In this document: positions 11,982 to 23,700 of the stretch, piece by piece
How the letters are laid out: each line of letters starts with the position of its first letter
How positions within the stretch are numbered: the first letter of the stretch is position 1
DNA from: Euborellia annulipes
Taxonomy: Eukaryota; Arthropoda; Insecta; Dermaptera; Anisolabididae
Assembly (NCBI GenBank): GCA_023213315.1
Contig: JAKCPI010001794.1
Coordinates: forward strand, 1 to 64,000
Reading direction: 5' to 3'
Length of the DNA stretch: 64,000 bases
Notes under the pieces: generated by a model
The model's input: the letters and a program-made list of their open reading frames with translations, nothing else
What the model was told of the DNA's origin: nothing
Databases searched by the model: none
Program-made: the position numbers and the translations under genes

Positions 11982-12473
11982 AAAATCTGGTGTGACTGGC
12001 GCACAGCACACAACTTTCTCTTACCTTCGGTAATCGAAAGTTGTGTACTGTGCTTGTCACACCAGATTTTTGTGTCGACATGTATTTAGTTCCCGGCAGT
12101 AGGGAATATTTGCATTCAGATGTAAAATTTATAAGTGTGGGAAAATATTTATATTTTGTTACCATGGCAACCATTTCTCCTATCTTTTCTATGAAGCACA
12201 AGAGTAAAGTGTGCTTCAAACAATTTTGAGGGCAAAACGAGAATATACATTTGAAAGAGCATCTAAAAAATAATTGATTTTTGAATTTTAATCAAAATCG
12301 TTAGAGCGAATTTTGAGAAAATCGAAAAAAACTGAAAAAGTACATCAGTAAAGTATTAGTACTCTTTGGCCGAATTTGATTAAAAGCTTATTTTTCCGGT
12401 CCCGGGGGTGTTTAACTTAAATATAAAATTTCAACCTCGTAGTTCAATTCCTTCATGTTTAAAATTGAACACA

Positions 12474-12514
<41 letters not shown>

Positions 12515-12670
12515 ACAGACAGACCATGTCGCGAAAACCACTTTTTTGGACTCAGGGGACCTCAAAACGTGAAGATCCATCAAAATCTCGACATCGAATT
12601 TTTGACATGAATCCAATACTTTCTCTCTATATATATATTACATATATACATAGGTAAGAGAAAGTAAAAA
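11982..12670 (+). repeat. Family H, full-length copy with hairpins at both ends
   Basis: The 5' hairpin (about 11983-12069) has arms around TCTGGTGTGACTGGCGCACA and its near-complement. The 3' hairpin (about 12617-12669) has arms ACTTTCTCT/AGAGAAAGT around an AT-rich loop. The interior includes GTTACCATGGCAACCATTTC, ACTGAAAAAGTACATCAG and a (CA)n run at about 12472-12510. It has no transposase frame. The class is undetermined: a non-autonomous element, with no Helitron CTRR end seen. Confidence 0.8.
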
Positions 12671-13452
12671 TGGGAAAGAAATCTTATTATATAGAAGATA
12701 GATCTTATAATATAAAGATAGAAGATAGAGAATATATGAAGAGAAAGAATTTCATCTCCTCCTACAACACAAATTTCCCCAAGGCAAAATTTTGGATTCA
12801 CTGCTGGTCCATCCTCTTCAATACTTAGAATGAATTAAAAAAATTAATTAAATTGAACTTCATTACTGAAAAAAAAAAATACGTAAAAGAAGTTGCTCCT
12901 AGTTACTAATTTAAATAAAAGGAGGCTTGAATAATTTCGAAGAATGATATTTTTTCTTACCCTTATTTAATATTTAAAATATTTACATAAAGATTTATTA
13001 TCTTTAAATATTTATCTCTTTTTGTTTTAAGCAAATTTTTTGAGTAAATAATAAAATCTTTTAAGTAGGTAAAAATAAATAATTAATTTTTCTCAGTAAA
13101 CTGTTTACTGTCTCGAGAGAGGGGTTTACTGTATTATTGAAGAAATAGGTCGTGCGTATAGAGCACTTACTTCTTCATTTTTGTTTATATAAAATTAGCA
13201 TTTATTTTTTATCTACCTGTTTATTTAACTTTTTTTTTTACAACTTGTTAATTAACTTCTTGGAATAAAGTAGCGAATGTGTAAATAAAATTAATGGATG
13301 GAAACGAAGGTGAAAATGAGTATTTAAAAAAAAAATGAATATTAAATTTTATTATTTTGGGCCAGAGATCGGGGTACAATGAGCAAAATAAAAAATTTGA
13401 AAAAAGAATTGTATTTATCTTAAATTAACCCTTTTTTACTTTTTTATTTTAG
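12671..13452. other. AT-rich DNA upstream of the first exon
   Basis: Either intron or upstream DNA, ending in the acceptor of the first recognised exon. The FN3 half-exon expected before 13453 was not found here. Confidence 0.5.
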
Positions 13453-13616
13453 ATATCGAACCACTGATGTTCCTTCTTGGCAACGACTTCCAGCTGTGCA
13501 TACGACCGAAGCTGAAATTGCCGATCTTACCCCAGGAGAGAGGTACTTGATACAAGTGAATACGGCCAGTTATGATTTGGGAAGTTTATACCCACTTGAA
13601 ATTGAATATCATGTTT
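13453..13616 (+). CDS. Ptp10D: RPTP exon 1 of window: end of an FN3 repeat
   Basis: The acceptor ATTTTAG precedes 13453 and the donor GTAAGT starts at 13617. The first base completes a codon from an unseen upstream exon, then the frame reads [15 protein letters not shown]. It continues through [20 protein letters not shown], the typical end of an FN3 domain (L-x-PG-x-x-Y-x-I-x-V). One base is left for the next exon. The upstream half of this FN3 repeat was looked for between 1 and 13452 and not recognised. Confidence 0.88.
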
Positions 13617-16600
13617 GTAAGTATTATAATATAATTAGATTTTTTTTTTTGTTTTATTTTTATAATGGTAAAACATGATTATTTTTTTTAGATCCGAGTA
13701 TTGTTTCCAATATTATTCCTCTTATTGATTCAACAAATGTTACACTTGAATTTCCACGACCAGAGGGCCGAATTGAACGTTACGTAGTTTCATGGAATAG
13801 TGTAGTTAGTGAATTGGTCTCTCTCCAAGAACATACAAAGGTGAGTTTTTTTATTTTTAATTTAATAATTTTGCACCTTCTGTTTTATACAGGAGTTTCG
13901 GACTATAATTCTCTCGGCATCATTCATTAATCTTCAATCAGTTTTATTTTATCCTTCTATCGTATATTTCCATCCATTAAATATCATTATATTAATTTAA
14001 ATCATTTGGATAGCAAATGATATAAATAAATATGCCTGGAATGCCGAAAAACTTAAATAAATTAACATAATTGTTTTTTTTCTTTTAGGAATATCCAGAT
14101 TCGCCAAGCCAGACGAATTCAACGGTTCGAATTCTTGTCGCAGATCTTTTTCCGGGTGTGAAACATTGGTTTACAGTACGGACGGAATCCTACGGCCTTT
14201 CGAGCGAACCAACACGTCTTCATGCACGAACCAGTCAGTCTCTTCTATCATCTGAACCACTCGGTCGATGGTGCTCTAACACACAAGGGGACAAGGTTCT
14301 AACTCTAGCTAATCTCCTTCAGGCTTCAACACTCAATTTTCTTAACTAACTGCTAATTTATTTTGTTGCTATTGCAATTTTTTTTTTTAATTAAAAAAAA
14401 AAGAAAAAAATTTTTTATTATGAGTGTTAACGCCTTAATAAGAAAACTAAATGAAAAAAAAGTAATTTGGAAGGTTTTCTTATTACGTAGTAGCCTCCTT
14501 TTAACCCTTCTTGTTGTCTTTCAAACTCTGAATGCTAGAATAGAATTAAAAGTAGATTTATTTTGTGCATGGATTACATTAAGAAAGTATATTTTAACAT
14601 TAAAATATCCATCCAATAATATTTTTCCGGTTTAACTGATTAAGTCCGATTAGTGAAATTTATAAATAAATATTTTATAAATTTTTACTCTAAATAAATA
14701 TTGTTACTTTTTGTGGCTGTTGATGTTTAATTGAGATAGTGGGATTCAGACATTCAAAGGGGGAACAAAATTTCTTTTATTTCTTCTTATTGCCGACCTT
14801 TCGGGAGGCTCATTAGATCTTCCTCAGAATTAATAAGTTGTCAAATTACAAAAATAATATAAATTTTATATATTGATATCAAGGACGGATACAAGGGGGG
14901 GGGGGGGTAAGGGGGTAATTACCCCCCCCCCTCGAGATTTGAAAAAATACTTTTTTTTCGAAAAAAAATTTACTTTTAATGTAAATTTTTAAAAATTAAT
15001 ACTTAAAAATTTGATTTGTATTTATATTCTGACAAACAAGTACAAAATGCGCCTTTAAATTACTGAAATTAAGAAAAAAATGTGTATTGTGCGACCAGTC
15101 ACACCAAATTACCCCCCCCCCCCCGAGAAACACCTCTGGATCCGCCCTTGATTGATATGTCATTTGTCTTGTGAGTATAACATTTGACAAGCTGAGGAAA
15201 CATAAGTAGGCCTAATGTAGCAAAAAAAAAATTTTATTTCATCCTTGATTGTCTGAAAACTCACCACCTTAATTAAATAAATATCCATAATAAAACATAG
15301 CCTATTTATAGTTAAACCGAAAAAATATAATTGTTATAATAATATTAAGTTTTTCTTTTACTATTCTGCATATTAACAGCATGCTTAATTTAGCTCCCAA
15401 AAATAGCGATTTTTTTTTAACTTTAGTGTAGGCCCAATACAAAAACTTTTTTCTTTCTCGCTGTAAGAAAAAGTTGCAGGAGTATTCTCACCAAATCGTC
15501 AAAAAAAAAAAAAAACTACTATTTTTCACTTTCTAAGAGACAATCCAGGCTAAACCTTTGTATTAATATTAGCGCATCATTGTTCATATTTTAAACCGTG
15601 ATATACACTTTAACTTAAAATCTCTATGCAATTCCTTATGGTTAGACGCCAACTAAAACTGAGAGAATAGAATGCCAAGAATGCCTAGAGATTTTCCTTT
15701 AATCCGATAAAACAATATTAACTCTTAGAAACAATCGATCTTCTCAACCCTAACAAATTAACTTTAGCGAAATACAATCTTTTTTAAAAAATTTTATTTG
15801 TCAAGTTAATTTTAGATGATATCAAAATTTATTTAAAAAAAAAATCGCTATTTTTAATTGTAGTCTATATGTTAATGTAAATTTAAAAAAATGTTCTTGT
15901 CTGTTTACTCTGATTAATGTGTATGTGACGGTGATAATTACTTAGGAGGAACTAGGCAGAGGCAGCCAAAAATAAAAGCTTTTGTATTATTGATTAACAT
16001 TGTGGAAGGTGATTTAAACTCACTTTAATTAAATAAGCCAGAGAGCCCCCGATCTCAGGAGGCTTCCGAAATTGTTTAATTTTCAAAATTATAAAGAGTT
16101 TTGCTTATTACATTGAGTGTGTATATTTTGAATTATGTCAATCCGTTGTATATCATTTAATTAATATCAGTGAAGTCCTCATTTTCCAAAATTTTTAGCT
16201 CCTCTCCCCCTCTCTTCCCCAAAAAAAAATTCTGACAACATAAAGGTTTTTAATTTTTTTAAAACCGATGTTTTTTTACTCAGTATTTTTGACTTGTTTT
16301 TAGTCCAAAAATAATAAATTTATTAAATATTCTTTATAAGAGGTATTTATTTTGATTGACAGATATGGCCATATTATCCGTTTCGGCCATAGCGGACATC
16401 ATCAGAACCTTAAACATACCAGTAGTATAACATGTTTGATGTAATACTCCATTTGTCTGTTGTGTTAAGTGATGAATAGTGAATAATAAAAACAACAGAG
16501 AGTAAAAAGAATAAATTAAAGATATTTTCTACACTTTTAGCCAAAAGAATAAATTAAAGAATTTTTCCTTTTGTAAAAAAGATATTTTCTACACTCTGTT

Positions 16601-19600
16601 GTTTTTATTATTCACTATTCCATAGTATAACATTTTCTTACAAAGGGGTCGTCCACATAATACGTAACGCCTTTTTTTTACGATTTTCTAGTCCCTCCCC
16701 CATGTCATAGTTAGTCACATACAAACAAACCCCCCCCTACAAATATTATGTCACAACATAGAACTACCCCCCCTCCCCGAATAAAATTTCTTATACAAAA
16801 TTCATATCATTTTACCTTTTTTTTCATGGCCATATCTGTCAATCAAAATAAATACCTTTTACAATGAATATTTAATAAATGTATTATTTTTGATCAAAAA
16901 ACAAGTCAAATAGACTGAGAAAAAAAAAACATTGATTTAAAAAAATTAATGTTTACCAGTTCGACATCCTATAAAGGTTTTTTATTTAAATGCCTCTGTT
17001 CGTTTCTTTCTAAATGTCGTTTAGTTTTATCATTGAATGTTTTGTTTGCACATCTCTTTCTTCAACAGTGCCACTTCTTCAGTCTGATGTCCTCGTAGCA
17101 CATGACAATGACAAAACAGCACTCACTGTGACTTATACACCGACACCTCAATCTGTATCCCGATTTATCGCTTATCGGTTTGTGTTGGGCGGTGAGGAAG
17201 CAGCGACTACTATTGAGAAACTAGCCACAGATCCGGAAAGAAAAGTTCGATTTGAGAATCTTGTACCTGGTCGCTTGTATAATATTACGGCTTGGACGGT
17301 TGCCGATGATCAAGTCCTTAGTCGACCTCTTGTTCGAGCCGAGAGACTTAGTAAGTATTTTTCTTCTTTAACAAAAAAGGAATCCTCTATGATATTAAAA
17401 TTTTCAAATTTGAGACGATTCGGCTTTTTCAACTTATTCTTTTTTTTTTTTAAATCAAATTTTAGAATTCTCTTTTCTTATTTATTTAATTATTAATATT
17501 TATAATTTTTTTCAGTTCCGGAACCAATCACTGAACTCAATGCTACATTAATCACTGATCATGAAATTGGATTAGAATGGAACTTGCCTAAAGGCGATTG
17601 GGATCATTTTCAAGTAAGATTATTCATATTTTTAAACTGCAATAAATTTATATTAGATGTGGAAATAAATTTTTAAGCATCAACATATATAAATTATTTA
17701 ATTATGAATTTTTTTCATAGGTGCTTTATTTAGATACCGACAATGTTTTACATCAAAATGCAACGTCCAAAACGCAAACTGAACTCACCAATTTGCGTCC
17801 GCATCATAATTACACATTTACGGTTGTTGTAAATTCCGGATCCGAGGCTTCATTATTGAGAAAATCAACATCCCTCTCAAGAACTTTTGAGACAAAGGAA
17901 TCCATCCCGGGAATGGTAAATATTGTTTTTATTAATTTATTTTTAAAAATTGATATTTTTGGTAATAATATTTTTTTTATTTTGATAGCCTGATCGATTT
18001 GCGCCTGTTGATGTGCAGCCAAGTGAGATAAGTTTCGAATGGTCTCTTCCTTTCGAACGCCATAATGGAGACCTGATCAAATTCACTATTAAATATAGTT
18101 TAGAGTCAACACCCTCGGGATTCCAAACGGTCCATTTTCGAGATTTCGGACCGGAAGATCGACGCGGTTCTATTCAAGGCCTATCTCCCGGAAAAACTTA
18201 CATCTTCCGTTTGCATGCGGCAACGAGAATTGGTCTGGGGCCTGAAGCGGTCTGGAAACAAACCATGCCAATTCTACGTAAGTTTTATCTTGCTTTCAAA
18301 ATAAATAAAATAATTCATTCTACCGATTGAAATTTATCCGAGGAAAAGATTCCTGTATTTTGGATTTATTCGATAAAATTTTATTAGAAAATAAAAATAG
18401 ATGCAAGGGAAAACTCTAGTATCGGTCATACAAAAAATAAAAAAACAACTTTTTAAAACGTAAATAAATATGGGCGAAATTATTTCTTTTATTGTTGCCG
18501 TTCCAGGCTGACGTTTCGGCCACTGGTCTAGGCCATCTTCAGAGCTAAAATATTTTCATACATATAATTAATATAAAAATATAATCTAAAATATAGGCTT
18601 ATCTGTGTTTTAGATTAGATTTTATTTTTATATTGTATAGAAGGTGCAATAATAACATGTGATAATTATATGTATGAAAATAGTTTAGCTCTGAAGATGG
18701 CCTAGACCAGTGGCCGAAACGTCAGCCTGGAACAGCACAATAAAAGAAATAATTTTCGCTGCATTTTTTTTTCGACTCCGCCTTAGAAATACTTCCACCC
18801 ACAAAGACATATTTCACAAAGTAAGGTGAAGCCATACACTTTCCGTTAAATATAAAATATTTTTTTTTTAAACTGTAGGCTAATATAGAAATATGAAACC
18901 CTTTTTTTCTCCCACTCGGAGAAATTTCCATTTGCGCCCGAAATATTTGATTCCTAACTTTATTTTTTTTATGCGTGTATATAATTAATTAATTATTTAA
19001 TTACAGCACCTCCCAGGCCTTCAACCGGAGTTGTTCCAACTGAAGTTCGCCGTACAACAACAACAATACAAATTCGTTTCCGAAAAAATTACTTCAGTGA
19101 ACAAAATGGAGCAGTAAGTATTTTTTTTCCCCTTGCAATTTGTCAAGACCCAGACAAGGGTCTCTTAGCAAGGAATCTAAGAACTCACCAAGAATTTCTA
19201 AGAATTTAATTTTTTCTTTCAGGTGATTGCCTATGCGATTATAGTGGCTGAAGATCATTCGAAAAATGCTTCAGGTCTTGAAATGCCAAGCTGGCGAGAT
19301 GTTCAGGCATATAGCCTTTGGCCTCCTTATCAGGTACATATTTGAACTACTCTATTTCTCTAAAAGTTTTTTTTTTGGTAAACTTCTTCTTAATTAGGTA
19401 GAGCTTTGAAAAAGATGGTATTTTTTCAATCAACGCTCAAATAGACTCTTCATTAGCCAGTCATTATATCGTTTAAGATAATAAATTTGCGAGATGTGTT
19501 TGTGCTTATGAATGGGCAAAATTGCGCTCCCTGGAGTCGAACCAGGACTTCACACTTTCGCGGCAACTCATCTCGAAAAAAAAATAATAATATTAATATA

Positions 19601-20739
19601 TTCAATGAGATCTTAATGAGATCGAAATATTTACAAATAAACGAATAATACGCAAGATTATTTAGATTTTTGGCCGATGGTCCTTAGAATAAATTGATCT
19701 TCCTTACGGCCAACTATAATCAATTCGAATATTAATAATTATTTTAATCAAATAACAATACTCTTTAACATTTTTTCCGGTTTAATGTGTTATAATTTAC
19801 AAGTAATTTTTTTTTTTTTTCCTCTCGATTATTGAAGCCATCCATTTACGGCAAACGAAAGGATAAAATCCTGATTAAGAATTGTTAATATTCTTGACCT
19901 GCACAAACATCCTTAGAAAAATTCAGGTTCTTTTCAAAAATAACATTCTTGTGCCGTCATTATAAGTCAAGATTCCGGGTTACATGGACTAAAAGAAAAT
20001 ATCTGTTTACGAAAAATGTATATAAACAAGACTTCCTAGACAAAAAAAAAAATCATTAACATTTTGTTTATCAATAGTAATGATTCCAACATTAATTAAA
20101 AATAAATGAATTCTCGGAGGCGCCTGGGGAATAGGCAGCAGAGTGCATAACCCCCACGCGCCGGCTCGCATTAAACGAAAAGAGTGTTTACAAAGAAATG
20201 TATATAAACAAGACTTTCTCTATATAAAGGCTTGCAGTATAGTTGAGGTGGCCATTCGTCCTGTTGTCATAAGTCTTCGGAATGACCGTTTGTCTTGTTT
20301 TCACATTTTGACATTTTTTGCTCTTTACATTAACAAATTTCGACTACTAATTTTTTTTTTTTTTTTGTTTTTCAAAATTCGTTTAAAAACGTTTGTTTTT
20401 GCATCTACAAAATGAGGGGTGAGTGAGTATTTTTGTCAAAAATTTCCCCCTTTTTTTTGCTCATTAACAAAATCTCCGGTTTTTTGAACAAAATATTTTT
20501 GGTCACCTTACTTATAGTAAAATAAAAAATTCGTGTTAAATTTCGATTTTTCCATACTAAAAATTTTTCTAGTTTTGTTTTTTCAATAACTAAATTTAAA
20601 ATCAGGCAAAAACGGCTTTTTTATCTTCTATCAAAATCAGATTAGAGTATTACAAATAATTTTCTTTATTTATTCCTTTTTGAATCATATTTGATGAGTT
20701 CGAGTTACCTGAGCCATCCGGTCAAATCTGCAAAAAAAT

Positions 20740-20776
<37 letters not shown>

Positions 20777-23700
20777 GGCGTCTCATTCACAAAAGACGGA
20801 GATGATTATTTATTATTAACATTATTATGATTTAAAATATATTTGCGAGATTAGTTTCTGATTATGATTGGGGAAAATCGCACTCCCTGGACTCGAACCA
20901 GGACCTCCACGCTTTCGCGGCGGGCGGATTATCTTTATCCTAACGCGGGTCCAATCTTTTGAGCATTGGTTGAAAAAATTCCATCTTTTTCAAAGAAAGC
21001 TCTAACTAGTTTAAATATATTTATTTACCACAGTCATTTATACTGCATTTGTTTATAATCCTAATTGATTGATTTAAATTAAATAATATTCATTAATTTT
21101 AATACTCTGCTTTAAATAGTAAAACTTGCTTAGAATAATTTTTCTCTATTTTTTAAAGAAAAAACAATTTCTTTAAAAAAAATTGAAAACGAAGACGAGA
21201 TCTTTTCTTATTTATGTTTCCCTTTAAATAGAGCCAGAAACTCGTTACTCACTCAAAGAATGAGTGTCGGGTCGGTGGATGTCGGTGAGTCAGCCTGGAT
21301 GAGTGAGTGATGATGACCTTGTTCGCTTTTTTTTCATGACAGGTCATGGAGCCCTATTATCCGTTCAACAATTCCTCGGTGGAAGATTTTACAATTGGCA
21401 CCGAGTCGTGCGATTTACAACAAGCGACTTATTGCAATGGACCCCTTAAGCCTGGTTCAACTTATCGGGTTAAAGTACGGGCGTTTACTGCACTTGATAA
21501 ATTCACTGACACCGCTTACAGTTTCGCCATTCAAACTGGTAAGTACATAAATTCCTCTTCTTTTATACATTCATATAAAATAGAGAAAATATTGTTATTG
21601 AAAAGAAGGAATTTTAAAATAGAAATAGACTATTATTATTGACTGCCCATAAGCCGCCAGTGAATTTAATGCTGTGCAAAATGTATATTTTATATCATTG
21701 AAAATACTTCATCAATACTTCGGAATTTTAAATCGAAAGTTTTATATTTAATAAGAAAAAAATTACGTTTACCATCCCAAGCGAGAAAAATTTATTTCAA
21801 TTAAATTCGTTATCAATTAATTTGAATTAAATAGGAATGAGGGAAGTTTAGTAGAAGAACACTACCAATTTAGCCACCAATCCTTTTAGAAATATGCTTG
21901 TTCGCAACGACTTTAAGACATGCTGGCAAATCTTTAACATTTTTTTTTAGACGAACCCTTCTCTCGCTTTAACAGAATTTGTATTTCATTAAGTACTACA
22001 CATAAAAAAATTTCGTTCAAATCGGTGAGGGGAAGGCCGTACACTCCCCTTAGATGAAAAAAAAACCTTAAAACAAAAAGTAATATAGGAAAATTGGTTT
22101 TCAACACCTCGGATGGAAACAGTGCCTTTTCGTATAAATTAATTTATCAAAGAAATTAAATTTAAAGGTAGTAACTCTTCGGTTAGGGATAATACTACCC
22201 TCTCACTCCAGCCTCTTTCTCTCCCTAATCGGTTAAATGTGCCCTTGGCGCTTGAATATTTTTTTTATTTTGCCATGAACAGAAATTATTATTTAGAAAA
22301 CTGCACACTTATTGATTTATTTCATTTTTCTTTTGTTTGTGTTTAAAGCTCATTTTCTTTAAGTAAAAGCTCTTTGTTGCTTTGGGTCCAAGTATCTAGG
22401 TTTTTTTATTTAATACTACTCAAGAATAATAAATTGGTGATCAAGTTCTTTTTTTTGGATTATTCCTGATAAGTAAATTTTTTTAAAATTTATTTATTAA
22501 GTGGGGCTATTTAATGATATTCCCATTATCAGTCGATTGAAATTATTTAAAGCTAAGAAATAATTAATATTGGCAATTTTTTATATTTTAAGAAGTGATA
22601 AGATGACATATATAAAAAATTATCATCTATGATTCATATACTGTACTTCGTTTATTTCAATCAACGCTGCTCTGATATGAATATCACTAAAACTTAGAAT
22701 ATCAAAAAACAAAAGTTTAAAAATAATTTAACTCGAAAAAACTGAAAAACTACATCAGTAAAGTACTAGTACTTTTTTGGCCCGATTTTGATCAAAGGCT
22801 TATTTTCACGTTCTAGGTGACTGTCTAACTTAAATATAAAATTTCAACCTCCTAGCTCAATTCCTTCATGCTTAAAATTGAACACAGACCATGTCGCGAA
22901 AAACACTTTTTTTGATTCAGGGACCTCAAAACGTGTAGACCCATTAAAATCTCGACATCGAATTTTTGACATGAATCCAATATTTTCTCTCTATATGTAT
23001 TAACATATATAAAGGAAAGTGAGTAAAAATTTTTTAACTTTATTCGAAAAAAAAAACGCGAGAATATACGAGAGTTTACAAATGAATGAAGGAATCTACC
23101 AAATTAATACAAAAGTTCACCCTATATAAGGCTAGACTAAAAAAAAAGATTGAACGAAATATGTTTCCGCTAGAAGGATTTGGAAGGGTAATTAATTAAG
23201 AAGAGCGACATTTCCTCTTTTGGCTGGGTTTATCACCTTCGAGATATTTTGTCATTTATAACTTTTGCCACCAGTACTTGACGTTTATTATTTTTTTAAC
23301 TTAACAAATCTAAAAAATAATTCTATAATAATTAAGACTGAGAATTATTTGGATTGTCTTTGTCAAAAATGACAAGCGAATTTTGTCAAATGCTTTTTTT
23401 TTTAAATCGTAGAACATTTTTACTTTCTCTTACCTCTATATATATGTTAATATATAGAGAGAGAAAAGTATTGGTTTTATGTGAAAAATTCGATGTCGAG
23501 ATTTTGATGGATATACACGTTTTGAAGTCCTCTGAAAATCCAAAAAAGTGGTTTTCGCGACATGGTCTGTCTGTCTGAGTGTGTTCAATTTAAAGCATGA
23601 AGGAATTAAGCTAGGAGGTTGAAATTTTATATTTAAGTTAGACATCCACCTAGGGCGTGAAAATAAGCTTTTAATCAAAATCGGCCAAAAAGTACTAGTA

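Larger units (their letters stand above)
14234..17068 (+). other. Intron between RPTP exons 3 and 4
   Basis: A 2.8-kb intron holding a hAT-like MITE (14880-15150) and a foldback (about 16257-16946). A decayed hammerhead-like remnant (CTGAGGA ... GAAAG, minus strand) lies near 14793-14830. The rest is AT-rich with nothing recognised. Confidence 0.6.
18278..19006 (+). other. Intron between RPTP exons 7 and 8
   Basis: A 0.7-kb intron largely filled by the foldback at 18481-18757. Confidence 0.7.

Noticed and set aside
11962..12229. Reading frames on both strands (about 62-85 residues) recurring at 12041, 47514 and 58403
   Set aside because: They are parts of family H; similarity between copies comes from the repeat, and frames are broken in most copies.
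12472..12510. (CA)n microsatellite as a regulatory Z-DNA element
   Set aside because: It lies within family H and is absent or short in most other copies, so it is a local expansion.
17014..17496. Translation start at 17014 for an independent 160-residue protein
   Set aside because: The ends of this frame are intron; only 17069-17350 is exon, bounded by good splice sites and FN3 homology.
20880..20935. tRNA gene candidate (good B box)
   Set aside because: No complete cloverleaf or A-box at the right distance, and a second degenerate copy lies nearby: a SINE head.
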